This document shows positions 48,142 through 58,319 of a stretch of DNA of 64,000 nucleotides, piece by piece. The position numbers were made by a program, and so were the translations under genes. The notes under the pieces were generated by a model that saw only the letters and a program-made list of their open reading frames with translations, ran no database searches and was not told where the DNA came from. This DNA comes from Spartobacteria bacterium. Its GTDB lineage: Bacteria; Verrucomicrobiota; Verrucomicrobiia; Chthoniobacterales; UBA6821. The first letter of the stretch is position 1. Each line of letters opens with the position of its first letter. The DNA is taken from positions 1 through 64,000 of the forward strand of contig CANIVT010000002.1 in assembly GCA_947471565.1 (NCBI GenBank), written 5' to 3'.

Positions 48142-50732
48142 GGTTTCGATGTTGGGAAAACTGCATCATGGGTTTGCCGCTTTCGCAACTCTTCCCGGAT
48201 CTTTTGTTCCTCGGCGGGGTTCCCTGCGCGGCGGTAGGCCTCTGCGGCTTTTTCAAAGGCCCGTAGAGTGAGTGTTTGGTCATCGTTGAGGTAGGCCACG
48301 GTCAGGTAGGCCTTGGCAGCTCCCGCAAAATCCTGTTTTGCGGCGAGGATGTCTCCGGAAAGCAGGCGTGCCTCGGCATTGATCGGGCCTTCGGGTTGCA
48401 GAAGCATCGCCTCTTCGATCTGGGAGGAGGCTGAGGTGAAATTTTTGAGGGATCGCTGGATGTCGGCTGAAACCAGGAGGGCCTTGGCCCGTGAGGAGGG
48501 ATCTCTGGCGAGTTTCAGGCAGGCGGCGGCGGGTGCCAGTGCCTCCTTGAATTTCCCCTGCCCGGTAAGAGCGGAGGAGAGCATGCCCTGGATTTCGGAA
48601 TCGGTTGCGCCGGGCATCCCCTCCTTGGCGAGCGGTGCCAGGAAGCGCTCCGCAGCGGCTTTGTCACCCTTCTCGAGCGATTTCTGTCCGAGCCAGCGCC
48701 CCACCTCCGGCGGGATGAGGGAGGTTTTGATCGCAGCAGCTTCACGCGCTGTCGCGGCGCTGTCCCCGAGATAGTATTGGCAGAGCAGAATCCGAAGGCC
48801 CGCGCGCTCGCCGAACTGCTTTGCATCTCCGTCGCGCGAGGCGGTCAATTCGGGCAGTGCTTTCGGGTAGTCTTTGGCTTCGAAGGAGACCCATCCCCTC
48901 CAGTAATGCGCCTGCGCGGCGGCCTTGCTCTTCGGGTAATCCCGCAACAACTCCCCGAACACCTCCGCCATCTCGGCGTTACGCTGGAGTTGGCCGAGGA
49001 GAAGTGATTTCTGCTGGAGGGCGAGCTCCCGTTCGGGAGCCTTGGGATAACTCTGAGCCAGCAGGTCGAAGTCGGCCAGAGCACCCTCAAAATCCTTCGA
49101 TTCCTGCCGGAGCATCGCCCGTTGTGCCAGCGCTGCGGGGGCGCGCTCTTCGGCCGGATAGGATTTCAGAAAGAGGGACAGGGCCTTCGAGCCACCCTCG
49201 TGGTTTCCCGCCTGCAGCAGGGCCCATGCCTGTTTGTAGAGAATGTCCGGTTTTGACGATGCTGGGAGTGCGGAGGTATCGATCTCACCGTAGAGGACGG
49301 CGGCACCAGCGTAGTCCCTTGCAGCAAGCGTCGCCTCCGCTTTGAGCAACTTGGCCCGGGACCGGTCACCCGGATCGGAGGCGGTCAGCAGATATTGGTC
49401 GATTTCGGTGCCAAGCGACGGGGAGTGCATGGCGTGGAGCGAGAGCAGACGTTGGAACGGCGCCTTGGCGGCAGCCGTGCTGCGCGGAGTCTCCCTCATG
49501 ATGGTGTCGTAAAGCTCCAGTGCCTCAGGGTTGCGACCCTTGCGCCGGAGGGCGTCGGCACGGAGGAGCAGGATCTCAGGGCGGTTCTCCTGATCGGCGG
49601 TGGCTGCTTCTTGGGAGAGTTTCAGGACGGTGTCATCCTCGCCTTTGGAGGCGGCGATCCTCAGCAGGGCAAGCGTGGCAATCCCGTGCCAGGAACCTGT
49701 TTCCTTCGAGGCTGCCACCATGGAGAACAATTTGCGGGCTTCCTCCTGCTTTCCGAGTTCCGCCAAGAGTGCTGCCGACCGGAGCGCAGCCTCGGCCCTG
49801 GCATCTGAAGGGGCTGGAGATGCGAGGATCTTGGCGTAATAGCCGATGGCTTCATTCTTGTTTCCGACGGCATTGGCGTTGGAGGCGAGATGCAGAAGAG
49901 TGGGGATGAGATAGGGATTCGTCGTCTGGGACTTCGGTGAGGAGTTGGTATTCCCGGTGTCAGCAGCCTCCGGGGCGATCAGCGAGGTGAAGAGTTCATC
50001 GGCTTCTTTCTGTCGGCCGGTTTTTTCAAAACACTCCGCCTGTCGATAGAGAGCGGCCTGGCGGACTGCGGGATCAGCGGTTCCTGACGCGGCTGCGGCG
50101 AAGTTCGTGGCAGCCGCGGAAGGATCTCCGGCGGCTTGCCGGAGTTCGCCCAGGCGGAAAGCCGCACCCGCCCGGTAAGGGCTCGTGGGGGATGTGCCCG
50201 AGAGAATGGAGGCGTAGGTCGCCTCGGCTGCCACCGTGCTTCCCATCTGTCTTTGGGACTCACCCAAACGGTAAAGGGCCTTTTCACGATCCGGATGATC
50301 CTTGGGCACCATGATGAGGAATTTCTCATATTCCGGGACTGCGGAAGCCGGATCTTTCCTTGAGTAGAATCCGTCGGCCAGGGCCAGTTGAGCCTTTGCC
50401 GCCGACCCAGGATCCGAGATTGCCGAGGGGCCGAGGCGGATACTGCCGGCATCATCGGTCTCTGTGCGGTTGATGATCGGAGCCGATACCCGTTGGGGCG
50501 ATGGAGTGACTGAGGGAGGGGCGGGGGTATGTGGTGCAACAGGTGAGGGGGCGCTTGCAGGATTCACCGGGATCGCCCTCATTACGGGGACGTCAGCGGG
50601 CAACGGGACGGCTGACTGCGACGGAGTGACCGGTATCGCTCTGCGGATCTCCGGCAGCGGAGCATCCTGTGCAACGCTTGGAAAGCCCGCCGCGAGGAAA
50701 AGCAGGGAGGGAAGGACTTTCCTCTTCCTCAT
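48138..50732 (-). CDS. Exported TPR-repeat protein (YbgF/BamD-like scaffold)
   Basis: An 864-residue periplasmic protein with a signal peptide (about 6-22) and a Pro-rich linker (50-90). From about 115 to the end it is a long solenoid of tetratricopeptide repeats, for example AQLALADGFYSRKDPASAVPEYEKFL, ADALRRKGRNPEALELYDTIM and ALADFDLLAQSYPKAPERELA. TPR scaffolds assemble multiprotein machines; next to ExbB/ExbD it takes the place of the Tol-system protein YbgF. The stop overlaps the next start and its own start overlaps the ExbD stop (ATGA both times). Confidence 0.88.
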   Translation of the reverse strand: MRKRKVLPSLLFLAAGFPSVAQDAPLPEIRRAIPVTPSQSAVPLPADVPVMRAIPVNPASAPSPVAPHTPAPPSVTPSPQRVSAPIINRTETDDAGSIRLGPSAISDPGSAAKAQLALADGFYSRKDPASAVPEYEKFLIMVPKDHPDREKALYRLGESQRQMGSTVAAEATYASILSGTSPTSPYRAGAAFRLGELRQAAGDPSAAATNFAAAASGTADPAVRQAALYRQAECFEKTGRQKEADELFTSLIAPEAADTGNTNSSPKSQTTNPYLIPTLLHLASNANAVGNKNEAIGYYAKILASPAPSDARAEAALRSAALLAELGKQEEARKLFSMVAASKETGSWHGIATLALLRIAASKGEDDTVLKLSQEAATADQENRPEILLLRADALRRKGRNPEALELYDTIMRETPRSTAAAKAPFQRLLSLHAMHSPSLGTEIDQYLLTASDPGDRSRAKLLKAEATLAARDYAGAAVLYGEIDTSALPASSKPDILYKQAWALLQAGNHEGGSKALSLFLKSYPAEERAPAALAQRAMLRQESKDFEGALADFDLLAQSYPKAPERELALQQKSLLLGQLQRNAEMAEVFGELLRDYPKSKAAAQAHYWRGWVSFEAKDYPKALPELTASRDGDAKQFGERAGLRILLCQYYLGDSAATAREAAAIKTSLIPPEVGRWLGQKSLEKGDKAAAERFLAPLAKEGMPGATDSEIQGMLSSALTGQGKFKEALAPAAACLKLARDPSSRAKALLVSADIQRSLKNFTSASSQIEEAMLLQPEGPINAEARLLSGDILAAKQDFAGAAKAYLTVAYLNDDQTLTLRAFEKAAEAYRRAGNPAEEQKIREELRKRQTHDAVFPTSKP

Positions 50733-51175
50733 GGTGTCGCGGGGGCGGAACCCTGAACAGTCGTCCCGGGGATCGCCGTCGCGAAGGCGACGTTCCAGAT
50801 ATTGGCCTTGCGGCAGAGATCGAGCGTCCGAACGATGGTCCCGTAGTCGACCCGCTGGTCGCCGCGGAGGACGACAGCCTGATCGGGATAAAGCTTGGCC
50901 ACTTGGCTGAGAGCCGAGAGAAGGGCATCAGGCGTCATCGGACGCCTGTTCATCACGAGCGTTCCATCGGACTTGACGTTGATGATGACCTCGCCGACGG
51001 AGCGCCGCTGCTCCTTGCTCTCGCCGGCTGTCGGCATCTGCACGTCCAGTTCGCGCTCCTGACGTGCAAAACTCCAGGTCAGCATGAAGAACCCGAGCAG
51101 CACGAGCAGGATGTCGACCATGGGGGCGATCAGGAATCCCCGCGGCTCCGGTTGGGTGCGCGTGCGGAAATTCAC
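50729..51175 (-). CDS. ExbD/TolR-type proton-motive-force transducer
   Basis: A 148-residue protein with one N-terminal transmembrane helix (about 15-37). The family's essential acidic residue is Asp21 in APMVDILLVLLGFFML. A periplasmic domain follows (EVIINVKSDGTLVMNRRPM, VVLRGDQRVDYGTIVRTLDLC), typical of ExbD/TolR. It partners the ExbB/TolQ-type protein encoded 22 bases upstream. No TolA, TolB, Pal or TonB gene is close, so the output of this motor is unclear. Confidence 0.94.
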   Translation of the reverse strand: MNFRTRTQPEPRGFLIAPMVDILLVLLGFFMLTWSFARQERELDVQMPTAGESKEQRRSVGEVIINVKSDGTLVMNRRPMTPDALLSALSQVAKLYPDQAVVLRGDQRVDYGTIVRTLDLCRKANIWNVAFATAIPGTTVQGSAPATP

Positions 51176-51197
51176 GGGTCGTCGTTGGTTGGGGGAA

Positions 51198-51863
51198 TCA
51201 GGAACGGGGTTTGATCCTGCCGATCAGTAGCTTTACCAACAGAAGGGAAGTGGCACCTTCCATCTCCGAGATCATCCCCTGCACCTTCCCACGGAACCAG
51301 GCATAGGCGGCCATTGCCGGGATGCCGATCACGAGTCCTGCGGCTGTCGCCACGAGGGCCTCCGCCACACCTTCGGCGAGAAGCATTGGCCGGGAGGCGG
51401 CCACGTCGTTGGCCATCACGCTGAAGGAACGGATCATTCCAAAAACCGTTCCGAGCAGACCGAGCATCGGAGCAATGGTGGCGATGTCGGCGAGCCAGGC
51501 AATCCGCTGGTTCAGGATCGAGGCCTCGCGGGCCCCCTCGGTCTGGGCGATCTCACGGATCTGCTCATCGGATGCGGCGGAGTTTTCGGCCACGAACGCC
51601 AGCACCCTGTTCATGATGGCAGCGACGATGTCGCGATGGCGTGCGGAGACCGCCATCAGGCCCATCAGGTCGCCCTTGGTCAGGAGTGTTTCGGCGGTTG
51701 TCATGTAACGACCGGACGCGACCGTGCCCCGTCGCAGGGTGAACAGATAGACAAGGATCAAGGCCAGCGTGATCACCGACAGCAGGGCCAGGGGGATCAT
51801 CACAACACCGCCAGCCGAGAGAAGCTTGGCGAGGGAGTCGGGACCGGAAGATGGGAATGTCAT
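51198..51863 (-). CDS. ExbB/TolQ/MotA-type proton channel subunit
   Basis: The 221-residue product starts at 51863 (MTFPSSGPDSLAKLL); a longer frame to 51920 is less likely. Three hydrophobic segments fit the family: about 20-42, 125-150 and 170-192. The conserved Thr/Pro-rich core IAPMLGLLGTVFGMI and the second block EALVATAAGLVIGIPAMAAYAWF are present. It forms the proton channel with the ExbD-like protein. It is the first gene of the minus-strand envelope cluster, divergent from a small gene. Confidence 0.94.
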   Translation of the reverse strand: MTFPSSGPDSLAKLLSAGGVVMIPLALLSVITLALILVYLFTLRRGTVASGRYMTTAETLLTKGDLMGLMAVSARHRDIVAAIMNRVLAFVAENSAASDEQIREIAQTEGAREASILNQRIAWLADIATIAPMLGLLGTVFGMIRSFSVMANDVAASRPMLLAEGVAEALVATAAGLVIGIPAMAAYAWFRGKVQGMISEMEGATSLLLVKLLIGRIKPRS

Positions 51864-52031
51864 GGTTGCAGTTCCGTTGAGGGCTTCCCGGTAGGATAGC
51901 GGGGGTATGTTTGCGTGCAAGGACGGCCCTTACTCAGGCGGAATGGATTGAGGGCGATTTTAACTTGGGAACAAAAACATTTTGAACACGTGGATCAGCG
52001 CTTCTGTCTCAACTATCAGAAAGTAAATACC

Positions 52032-52205
52032 ATGAAAAAACACACCACCTCTAAGAACTATATCTCACTCGGCGACTTGGTCGCCGCAGTCTCGAGCTAT
52101 TCACGCAACGAACGTGAAATGGTGAGCGCCGTCTACGATCTCTTCCGCAGGGGGGATGTCGTGGCAAAAACCCGCCAGGGCACCAAGCGCCTCAAGTTAG
52201 CCTAA
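52032..52205 (+). CDS. Small basic protein of unknown function (57 residues)
   Basis: The open frame begins earlier, but the ATG at 52032 (MKKHTTSKNYISLGDLVAAV) is the likely start because the upstream part reads as noncoding. The protein is small and basic; SLGDLVAAVSSYSRNEREMVSAVYDLFRRGDVV suggests two helices with a winged-helix-like turn. A strong terminator lies 48 bases after the stop, supporting a single-gene transcript. I do not recognise the family. It is divergent from the exbB-like gene. Confidence 0.7.
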   Translation: MKKHTTSKNYISLGDLVAAVSSYSRNEREMVSAVYDLFRRGDVVAKTRQGTKRLKLA

Positions 52206-52253
52206 GCGGGGTGGGGCCCAGGGGCTGTTAGGCGTTAGGATTTGAGCCAAGGA

Positions 52254-52278
52254 GGCGGGTATCACCCGCCTTCTTTTT
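52254..52278 (+). terminator. Intrinsic terminator after the small 57-residue gene
   Basis: GGCGGGT (52254-52260), loop ATC, ACCCGCC (52264-52270), then TTCTTTTT. It has a perfect seven-pair stem with a T run and lies between the small gene and purB. Confidence 0.85.
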
Positions 52279-52331
52279 GTGAGGTGGCAAAACGGGCTTC
52301 CTTGGGATCGCGGCCTCGCTAAACTCCCGGA

Positions 52332-53627
52332 ATGATTGATCGCTATAGCCGCCCTGAGATGCGCTCCATTTGGACGGAGCAGAGGAAACTGGAAATCTGG
52401 CTCGAAATCGAGACTCTTGCCTGCGAGGGAATGGCCCAAATCGGAATTGTCCCCAAGGAGGATGCCGAGGCGATCCGAAAGAAGGGAACCTTCCGCATCG
52501 ACGAGGTCAGGGAGATCGAGAAGCGGACAAATCACGACGTGATCGCCTTCCTCGAGGAAGTCGCCGTCCATGTCGGCGAGCCGGCCCGATGGATCCACCG
52601 CGGACTCACCTCTTCGGACCTGCTCGATACCACGCTGGCGGTGCAGATGGTGCAATCGGCCGACATCCTGCTCAAGGACCTTGAGGAGTTGCTTCAAGCA
52701 ATTGCCGTGCGGGCCAAGGAGCACAAGTTCACCCCGATGATCGGCCGCAGCCACGGCATTCATGCCGAGCCGGTCACCTTCGGTCTCAAGCTCGCTGTCA
52801 TGTACGACGAGTTCCGCCGCGCTATCGAGCGCCTTAAGCAGACCCGTGAACGCATCGCTTATGGCGCGATTAGTGGGGCTGTGGGAACGAATGCCCACCT
52901 CGATCCCAAGGTCGAGACCTATGTCTGCGAAAAGCTCGGCCTCAAGCCCGCGAATATTTCCACTCAGATCATCCAGCGCGACCGTCATGCCGAGTTCATG
53001 ACGACGATCGCGCTCATCGGCTGCAGCATCGACTGCTGGGCCACCGAATTCCGCCACCTCCAGCGCACGGAAGTCCTGGAGGTCGAGGAGGCTTTCGCCA
53101 AGGGGCAGAAGGGTAGCTCCGCCATGCCGCACAAGCGTAACCCGATCACCGGGGAGCGGCTTTGCGGCCTTGCGCGCGTTCTGCGCGGCAATGCCCAGAC
53201 TGCCATGGAAAATGTCGCCCTTTGGCATGAGCGCGACATCAGTCATTCCAGCGCGGAGAGGATCATCCTTCCTGATTCCTGCACCCTGCTCGACTACATG
53301 CTGGTGCTGCTGACCCGACTCGTACGCGACCTGACCGTCTATCCCGAGCACATGAAGCGCAATATGGACCTCACCCTGGGGCTCTGGGGGAGTCAGGCCG
53401 TCCTACTGGAACTCACCGACCGAGGCATGGCCCGCAAGAATGCCTACGAGGCTGTCCAGCGCGCCGCCATGCGAACCTGGGCCGAAAAGCTCCCGCTGCT
53501 TCAGACCCTCCGTGAGGAAACCGAAGTCATGGAGCACATCGATGCCGCGGAGTTGGAAAAAATCTGCTCGCCCGAGCGCCATTTCGCGCACGTGGAGACA
53601 CGCCTCCGCAAAGTCGGAATCGAGTAA
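52332..53627 (+). CDS. purB: Adenylosuccinate lyase
   Basis: An enzyme of the fumarase/aspartase superfamily acting twice in purine synthesis (SAICAR and adenylosuccinate cleavage). The 431 residues begin MIDRYSRPEMRSIWTEQRKLEIWL. TSSDLLDT and IGRSHGIHAEP carry active-site residues, and the signature loop is GSSAMPHKRNPITGERLCG with its serine. The gene follows the small-protein terminator, so it has its own promoter. Confidence 0.98.
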   Translation: MIDRYSRPEMRSIWTEQRKLEIWLEIETLACEGMAQIGIVPKEDAEAIRKKGTFRIDEVREIEKRTNHDVIAFLEEVAVHVGEPARWIHRGLTSSDLLDTTLAVQMVQSADILLKDLEELLQAIAVRAKEHKFTPMIGRSHGIHAEPVTFGLKLAVMYDEFRRAIERLKQTRERIAYGAISGAVGTNAHLDPKVETYVCEKLGLKPANISTQIIQRDRHAEFMTTIALIGCSIDCWATEFRHLQRTEVLEVEEAFAKGQKGSSAMPHKRNPITGERLCGLARVLRGNAQTAMENVALWHERDISHSSAERIILPDSCTLLDYMLVLLTRLVRDLTVYPEHMKRNMDLTLGLWGSQAVLLELTDRGMARKNAYEAVQRAAMRTWAEKLPLLQTLREETEVMEHIDAAELEKICSPERHFAHVETRLRKVGIE

Positions 53628-53693
53628 GGCCTTTCTTGGGTAGAGTCAGCTTTAGCGGTCGGATATATCCCTATCAGAGATCCTGTGTCTCTT

Positions 53694-53721
53694 CCCTAGC
53701 AGCCTTCGGTCTTCGGTCTAT
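53694..53721. repeat. Heptanucleotide repeats between purB and a DUF2934 gene
   Basis: CCCTAGC-AGCCTTC-GGTCTTC-GGTCTAT runs in sevens for 28 bases. The units match the AGYCTTY consensus seen before argS and aroB. Here they lie at a convergent junction, touching the stop of the minus-strand gene, not at a start. Confidence 0.55.
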
Positions 53722-54051
53722 CTACCTTTTCTTAAGGGGCTTCTCGAGGGCCTCTGCGCGGAGTTGTCTTTCCGCATCCGCCCAGTCGGTCGCTGAGTCA
53801 CCTGGCCAACCCATCTTTTGCCGGCGCTCCCCGATGAAGTAGGCGCGCAGCGCGATGTCATCGTGGTGAATCACTGGTTCGGCAACGGGGGATTTCGGTT
53901 CCAGTGAGAAACTTACGGGAAGCTTGGTGGAGGCCTTGCCGGGGGTGCGTTTTTTGCGCGTACCGGTTTTTAATGCGGCTTGCGGTTTTTCGGAGATTGC
54001 TTTCTTCACCCTCGGCGTCTTGGCGGTGGTGGTTTTCTTAGTGGTTGCCAT
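53722..54051 (-). CDS. DUF2934 domain protein with basic N-terminal tail
   Basis: A longer frame runs to 54456, but the ATG at 54051 (MATTKKTTTAKTPRVKK) gives a sensible 109-residue product. The first 50 residues are Lys/Thr/Pro-rich and basic, resembling a nucleic-acid-binding tail. The C-terminus (IALRAYFIGERRQKMGWPGDSATDWADAERQLRAEAL) matches the DUF2934 pattern, a helical motif common in soil and plant-associated bacteria. Its function is unknown. Confidence 0.75.
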   Translation of the reverse strand: MATTKKTTTAKTPRVKKAISEKPQAALKTGTRKKRTPGKASTKLPVSFSLEPKSPVAEPVIHHDDIALRAYFIGERRQKMGWPGDSATDWADAERQLRAEALEKPLKKR

Positions 54052-54148
54052 ATCGTCTACTCCTTGAAAGCAAAGGGTATGCCGTACCGGGATGGCGTAA
54101 AATGGTTTTTTATGCCATTTCGCCCCCAAAAGGGCCAATCTGGTACCC

Positions 54149-54565
54149 ATGAAGGAATTTCTCCTCCGTTGGTTCGTCACGACCCTCTCCGTCCTAGGGG
54201 CTACCTGGTTGATTCCGGGCCTCCATTGCGACACTGCGGGGGCCCTGCTGGGGGCGGCCCTGCTCTTGGGGATCATTAACGCGTTGGTGCGTCCCGTCCT
54301 CCTGCTCCTGAGCCTCCCTTTCATCATTGTGACGATGGGGTTTTTTATCCTGGTCGTGAACGCCCTGCTGATTCTCTTCGTGTCGAAGGTGATACCCGGT
54401 TTCCATGTCGCGGGATTCTGGACAGCACTTTTTGCGGGTATCGTGATCGGGATCATCAGCTGGATCCTGAGTAGTTTTTTCCGTGGCAGTGACGGAACGA
54501 TTCATCCGGTGACCTATCACCCCAGCATCAAGCAGGCACAGGGTCGGGTGGTTTCCGAGGATTAG
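54149..54565 (+). CDS. Phage holin family 4 / DUF360-like membrane protein
   Basis: A 138-residue protein with four hydrophobic segments: about 5-22, 27-48, 53-80 and 87-110. The order FLLRWFVTTLSVLGATWLIPGL, GALLLGIINALVRPVLLLLSLP and LFVSKVIPGFHVAGFWTALFAGIVIGIISWIL matches the family of small membrane proteins (PF04020-type) found widely in non-phage genomes. Phage lysis is not implied. It stands alone between a DUF2934 gene and trpF. Confidence 0.88.
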   Translation: MKEFLLRWFVTTLSVLGATWLIPGLHCDTAGALLGAALLLGIINALVRPVLLLLSLPFIIVTMGFFILVVNALLILFVSKVIPGFHVAGFWTALFAGIVIGIISWILSSFFRGSDGTIHPVTYHPSIKQAQGRVVSED

Positions 54566-54582
54566 CCAAAGACGGAAATGTC

Positions 54583-54606
54583 GCGCGGAGACGCAGAGGC
54601 GCGGAG
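54583..54606. repeat. Three tandem octamers upstream of trpF
   Basis: GCGCGGAG-ACGCAGAG-GCGCGGAG runs for 24 bases, 60 bases before trpF. It is a short low-complexity tandem repeat with no visible structure. Confidence 0.5.
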
Positions 54607-54666
54607 TGTATTGAAAAACTCGCTTAAGCTCTTTCTTCCTCAGTTCCTGATTTCCATATTTTCCCC

Positions 54667-55326
54667 ATGATTCCCTTTTTCGATCATAGCCCGGCAGGCC
54701 CCAAGATCTGTGGGATCACGACACCGGAGGATGCGCTTGGTTGTATCGAGGTAGGTGCGGCGGCTCTGGGATTTAACTTTTACCCCCTCTCGCCTCGCTC
54801 GATTCGGAGCGACAGCGATCTCGGCTGGATCAACAAGTTGAAGTCCGATTACCGCGACGTCGCCTTTGTAGCGGTAGTGGTGAATCCCGATGCGGCACTT
54901 CTTGCCCGGTTACGCACCGCCGGTTGCTTTGACGCGATCCAGTTCCACGGTGATGAGACGCCCGAGTTCTGCAAGGCGGAGGGAAAACGATTTGCACAAT
55001 GGATCAAGGCTCTGCGTGTTCGCACGGAGGCGGATCTGGCCCCCGCATTGGCCTTCGATACTCCCTATCTCCTGCTCGATGCCGCAGTTCCGGGAACCTA
55101 CGGGGGAAGCGGTGAGACAACCGACTGGGGGCTCGCGGCAGATTTTGTGGCGAAGCATCCCGAGAAGAGGGTGATCCTCGCCGGGGGACTCACTCCTATG
55201 AATGTTTCCGGGGCTGTGCAGCGCGTCTGCCCCCATGCGGTCGATGTCGCCAGCGGGGTGGAGTCTGAACCTGGCTGCAAGGATCCCGCCAAGGTCGCTG
55301 CCTTCATCCAGTCGGCCCTTGCTTGA
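54667..55326 (+). CDS. trpF: Phosphoribosylanthranilate isomerase
   Basis: The third step of tryptophan synthesis. The 219-residue TIM barrel has the opening PKICGITTPEDAL, followed by GFNFYPLSPRSI, FDAIQFHGDETPEF and LLLDAAVPGTYGGSGETTDW. The phosphate-binding end is VILAGGLTPMNVSGAV...VDVASGVESEPGCKDP. No other trp gene is adjacent. A terminator-like hairpin follows at 55438-55468, separating it from leuB. Confidence 0.96.
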   Translation: MIPFFDHSPAGPKICGITTPEDALGCIEVGAAALGFNFYPLSPRSIRSDSDLGWINKLKSDYRDVAFVAVVVNPDAALLARLRTAGCFDAIQFHGDETPEFCKAEGKRFAQWIKALRVRTEADLAPALAFDTPYLLLDAAVPGTYGGSGETTDWGLAADFVAKHPEKRVILAGGLTPMNVSGAVQRVCPHAVDVASGVESEPGCKDPAKVAAFIQSALA

Positions 55327-55387
55327 CCACGAAGACCTGCCCAGATTTGCGGGATCAGCGGAGGATGAAGGAGTTTTTTCTGATTTT

Positions 55388-55468
55388 GATTCACTCGCTC
55401 CCGCTCGATTCACCCGTTAAGGGCTGCTTCGCAGTCCAAACTTCATCTTCCCAGATGAAGTTTTCTGA
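55388..55468 (+). terminator. Repeat-derived hairpin pair between trpF and leuB
   Basis: A GGGCTGC-TTC-GCAGTCC hairpin (55421-55437) is followed by AAACTTCATCT (55438-55448), loop TCCC and AGATGAAGTTT (55453-55463), a perfect 11-pair stem, then TTCTG. The second is a plausible terminator of trpF. The preceding ACTCGCTCCCG at 55391-55401 and the first hairpin resemble 23036-23090. Confidence 0.5.
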
Positions 55469-56605
<1,137 letters not shown>

Positions 56606-56684
56606 TTCGCTGTCGTCGTCGGGCGAGCCTCTGCACGGGGGAAAAATCCTTGCCAAAAACAGGTCGGGGAAGGCACCTTCGCAC

Positions 56685-58244
56685 ATGGCTGAGATATCCA
56701 ACCTCGACGGAGTGTTTTACCGCAATGCGGACGAGTTTTTCTCCACTAATTCCGATATCGGGCTGACCTACGACGACGTCACCCTGGCCACCCTCTACTC
56801 AGAGGTGCTCCCCGCTCTGACGAAGCTTGATTCGCGACTGGCCGATGGTCTCCAGTTGAATATCCCGATCATCTCCTCCGACATGGACACGGTGACCGAG
56901 TCCCGGATGGCAATCGCCATGGCGCTCAACGGCGGCCTGGGGTTGATTCACTATAACATGCCTGAGAGCGAGCAACTCAAGCAGGTCAGCCGTGTGAAAT
57001 ACCACGTCCAGGGATTGATTCAGGATCCGATCAAGGTCTCCCCCGATCTGCACATCGCCGACGTACTCGAACTCATCGAGGAGAAGAAATTCGGATTCAG
57101 TACCTTCCCGGTCGTGGACGCACAGGGAAAACTCGTCGGTCTGCTTTCGGGCCATGTGGTGAAGCCCCGCTATGCGGCGAAGACGGTTGCCGAGGCACTC
57201 ACTCCCCGCGCCCAGGTTCACACCGTCACAAGGAGGGAACTCGGGAACGATCCCATCGCCGTGGCCGATAAGTTTTTCACCGAACACGTCGGCATTCACA
57301 AGCTGCTTGTCGTTGATGACGAGGATCGACTGCATGGTCTCATCACCATGAGTGACGTGGAGAAGATCACCCAGGAGCGGAAGGCCCAGTTCAAGCCCGC
57401 CCGTGACTCCCAGTTCCGCCTTCTCTGCGGCGCCGCTGTCTCCGCCACCCGCAACGCCTTCGGCGAACTAGACCGTGAGCGGATCCTCGGCCATGTCAGC
57501 GCTCTCGTCGACCGAGGCCTTGATGTCGTCGCCGTTTCCACAGCCCACGGGCATACGATGGGAGTCGGTGATACTGTCCGGATGCTCCGTGACGCCTTTC
57601 CGAAGCTCCCGATCATCGCCGGTAACGTGACAAGTGCCGCCGGGGTCGAATTCCTGGCCGACAGCGGTGCCAGCGTAATCAAGATCGGTCAGGGGCCCGG
57701 GTCGATCTGCACGACCCGCATTGTGGCAGGCGTCGGCATCCCGCAGATGACGGCCCTTCATATCTGCTCCAAGGCAGCTGCTGCAAAAAAGGTTTCCATC
57801 CTCGCCGACGGTGGCATCACCAAATCGGGCGATATCGTGAAGGCGCTGACCCTATCTCACGGCGTGATCTGCGGTGGCATTCTCGCGGGTTGCACCGAGT
57901 CTCCCGGCGAGGTGATCGAGATCGGAGGCAAACTTTACAAACAGTACCGCGGCATGGGCAGTCTGGCTGCCATGAAGGCCGGCAGTGCAGCCCGCTACGG
58001 CCACGAGAAATCAGACACCACCCGCAAGGTGGCGGCGGAGGGGATCGAGGCCCTCAAAGAGGAGTCCGGTCCTCTGGACCGCGTTCTTGCCAGCCTCATC
58101 GGAGGAATCCAGAGCGGCATGGGATATCTTGGCGCCGCAGATCTCCCTGAACTCCGAGCCAAGGCCCGCTACATCCGCGTCAGTCCCGCAGGCCAGCGCG
58201 AGGCGGCTCCCCACGACGTGGTGGAACTCAAGACACGGAATTGA
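56685..58244 (+). CDS. guaB: IMP dehydrogenase
   Basis: Converts IMP to XMP in guanine nucleotide synthesis. I start at 56685 ([14 protein letters not shown]), giving 519 residues; the frame continues upstream to 56580, inside leuB. The catalytic Cys342 lies in [20 protein letters not shown]. Two CBS domains cover about 112-230, [10 protein letters not shown] is the substrate strand, and [15 protein letters not shown] is the N-terminal phosphate/core motif. The C-terminal [12 protein letters not shown] is the flap. It lies 79 bases downstream of leuB and may be its own unit. Confidence 0.96.
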   Translation: MAEISNLDGVFYRNADEFFSTNSDIGLTYDDVTLATLYSEVLPALTKLDSRLADGLQLNIPIISSDMDTVTESRMAIAMALNGGLGLIHYNMPESEQLKQVSRVKYHVQGLIQDPIKVSPDLHIADVLELIEEKKFGFSTFPVVDAQGKLVGLLSGHVVKPRYAAKTVAEALTPRAQVHTVTRRELGNDPIAVADKFFTEHVGIHKLLVVDDEDRLHGLITMSDVEKITQERKAQFKPARDSQFRLLCGAAVSATRNAFGELDRERILGHVSALVDRGLDVVAVSTAHGHTMGVGDTVRMLRDAFPKLPIIAGNVTSAAGVEFLADSGASVIKIGQGPGSICTTRIVAGVGIPQMTALHICSKAAAAKKVSILADGGITKSGDIVKALTLSHGVICGGILAGCTESPGEVIEIGGKLYKQYRGMGSLAAMKAGSAARYGHEKSDTTRKVAAEGIEALKEESGPLDRVLASLIGGIQSGMGYLGAADLPELRAKARYIRVSPAGQREAAPHDVVELKTRN

Positions 58245-58319
58245 CTCATCGGTCCTCTTGATCTCGGGGTCTATTTCCTGAAGAACCGGGTCTGATCTGG
58301 TCGTCATCTTCATTCCTCC

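Noticed and set aside
54149-54565. Holin-like gene as evidence of a prophage
   Set aside because: This membrane protein family is widespread outside phages and no other phage gene is near.
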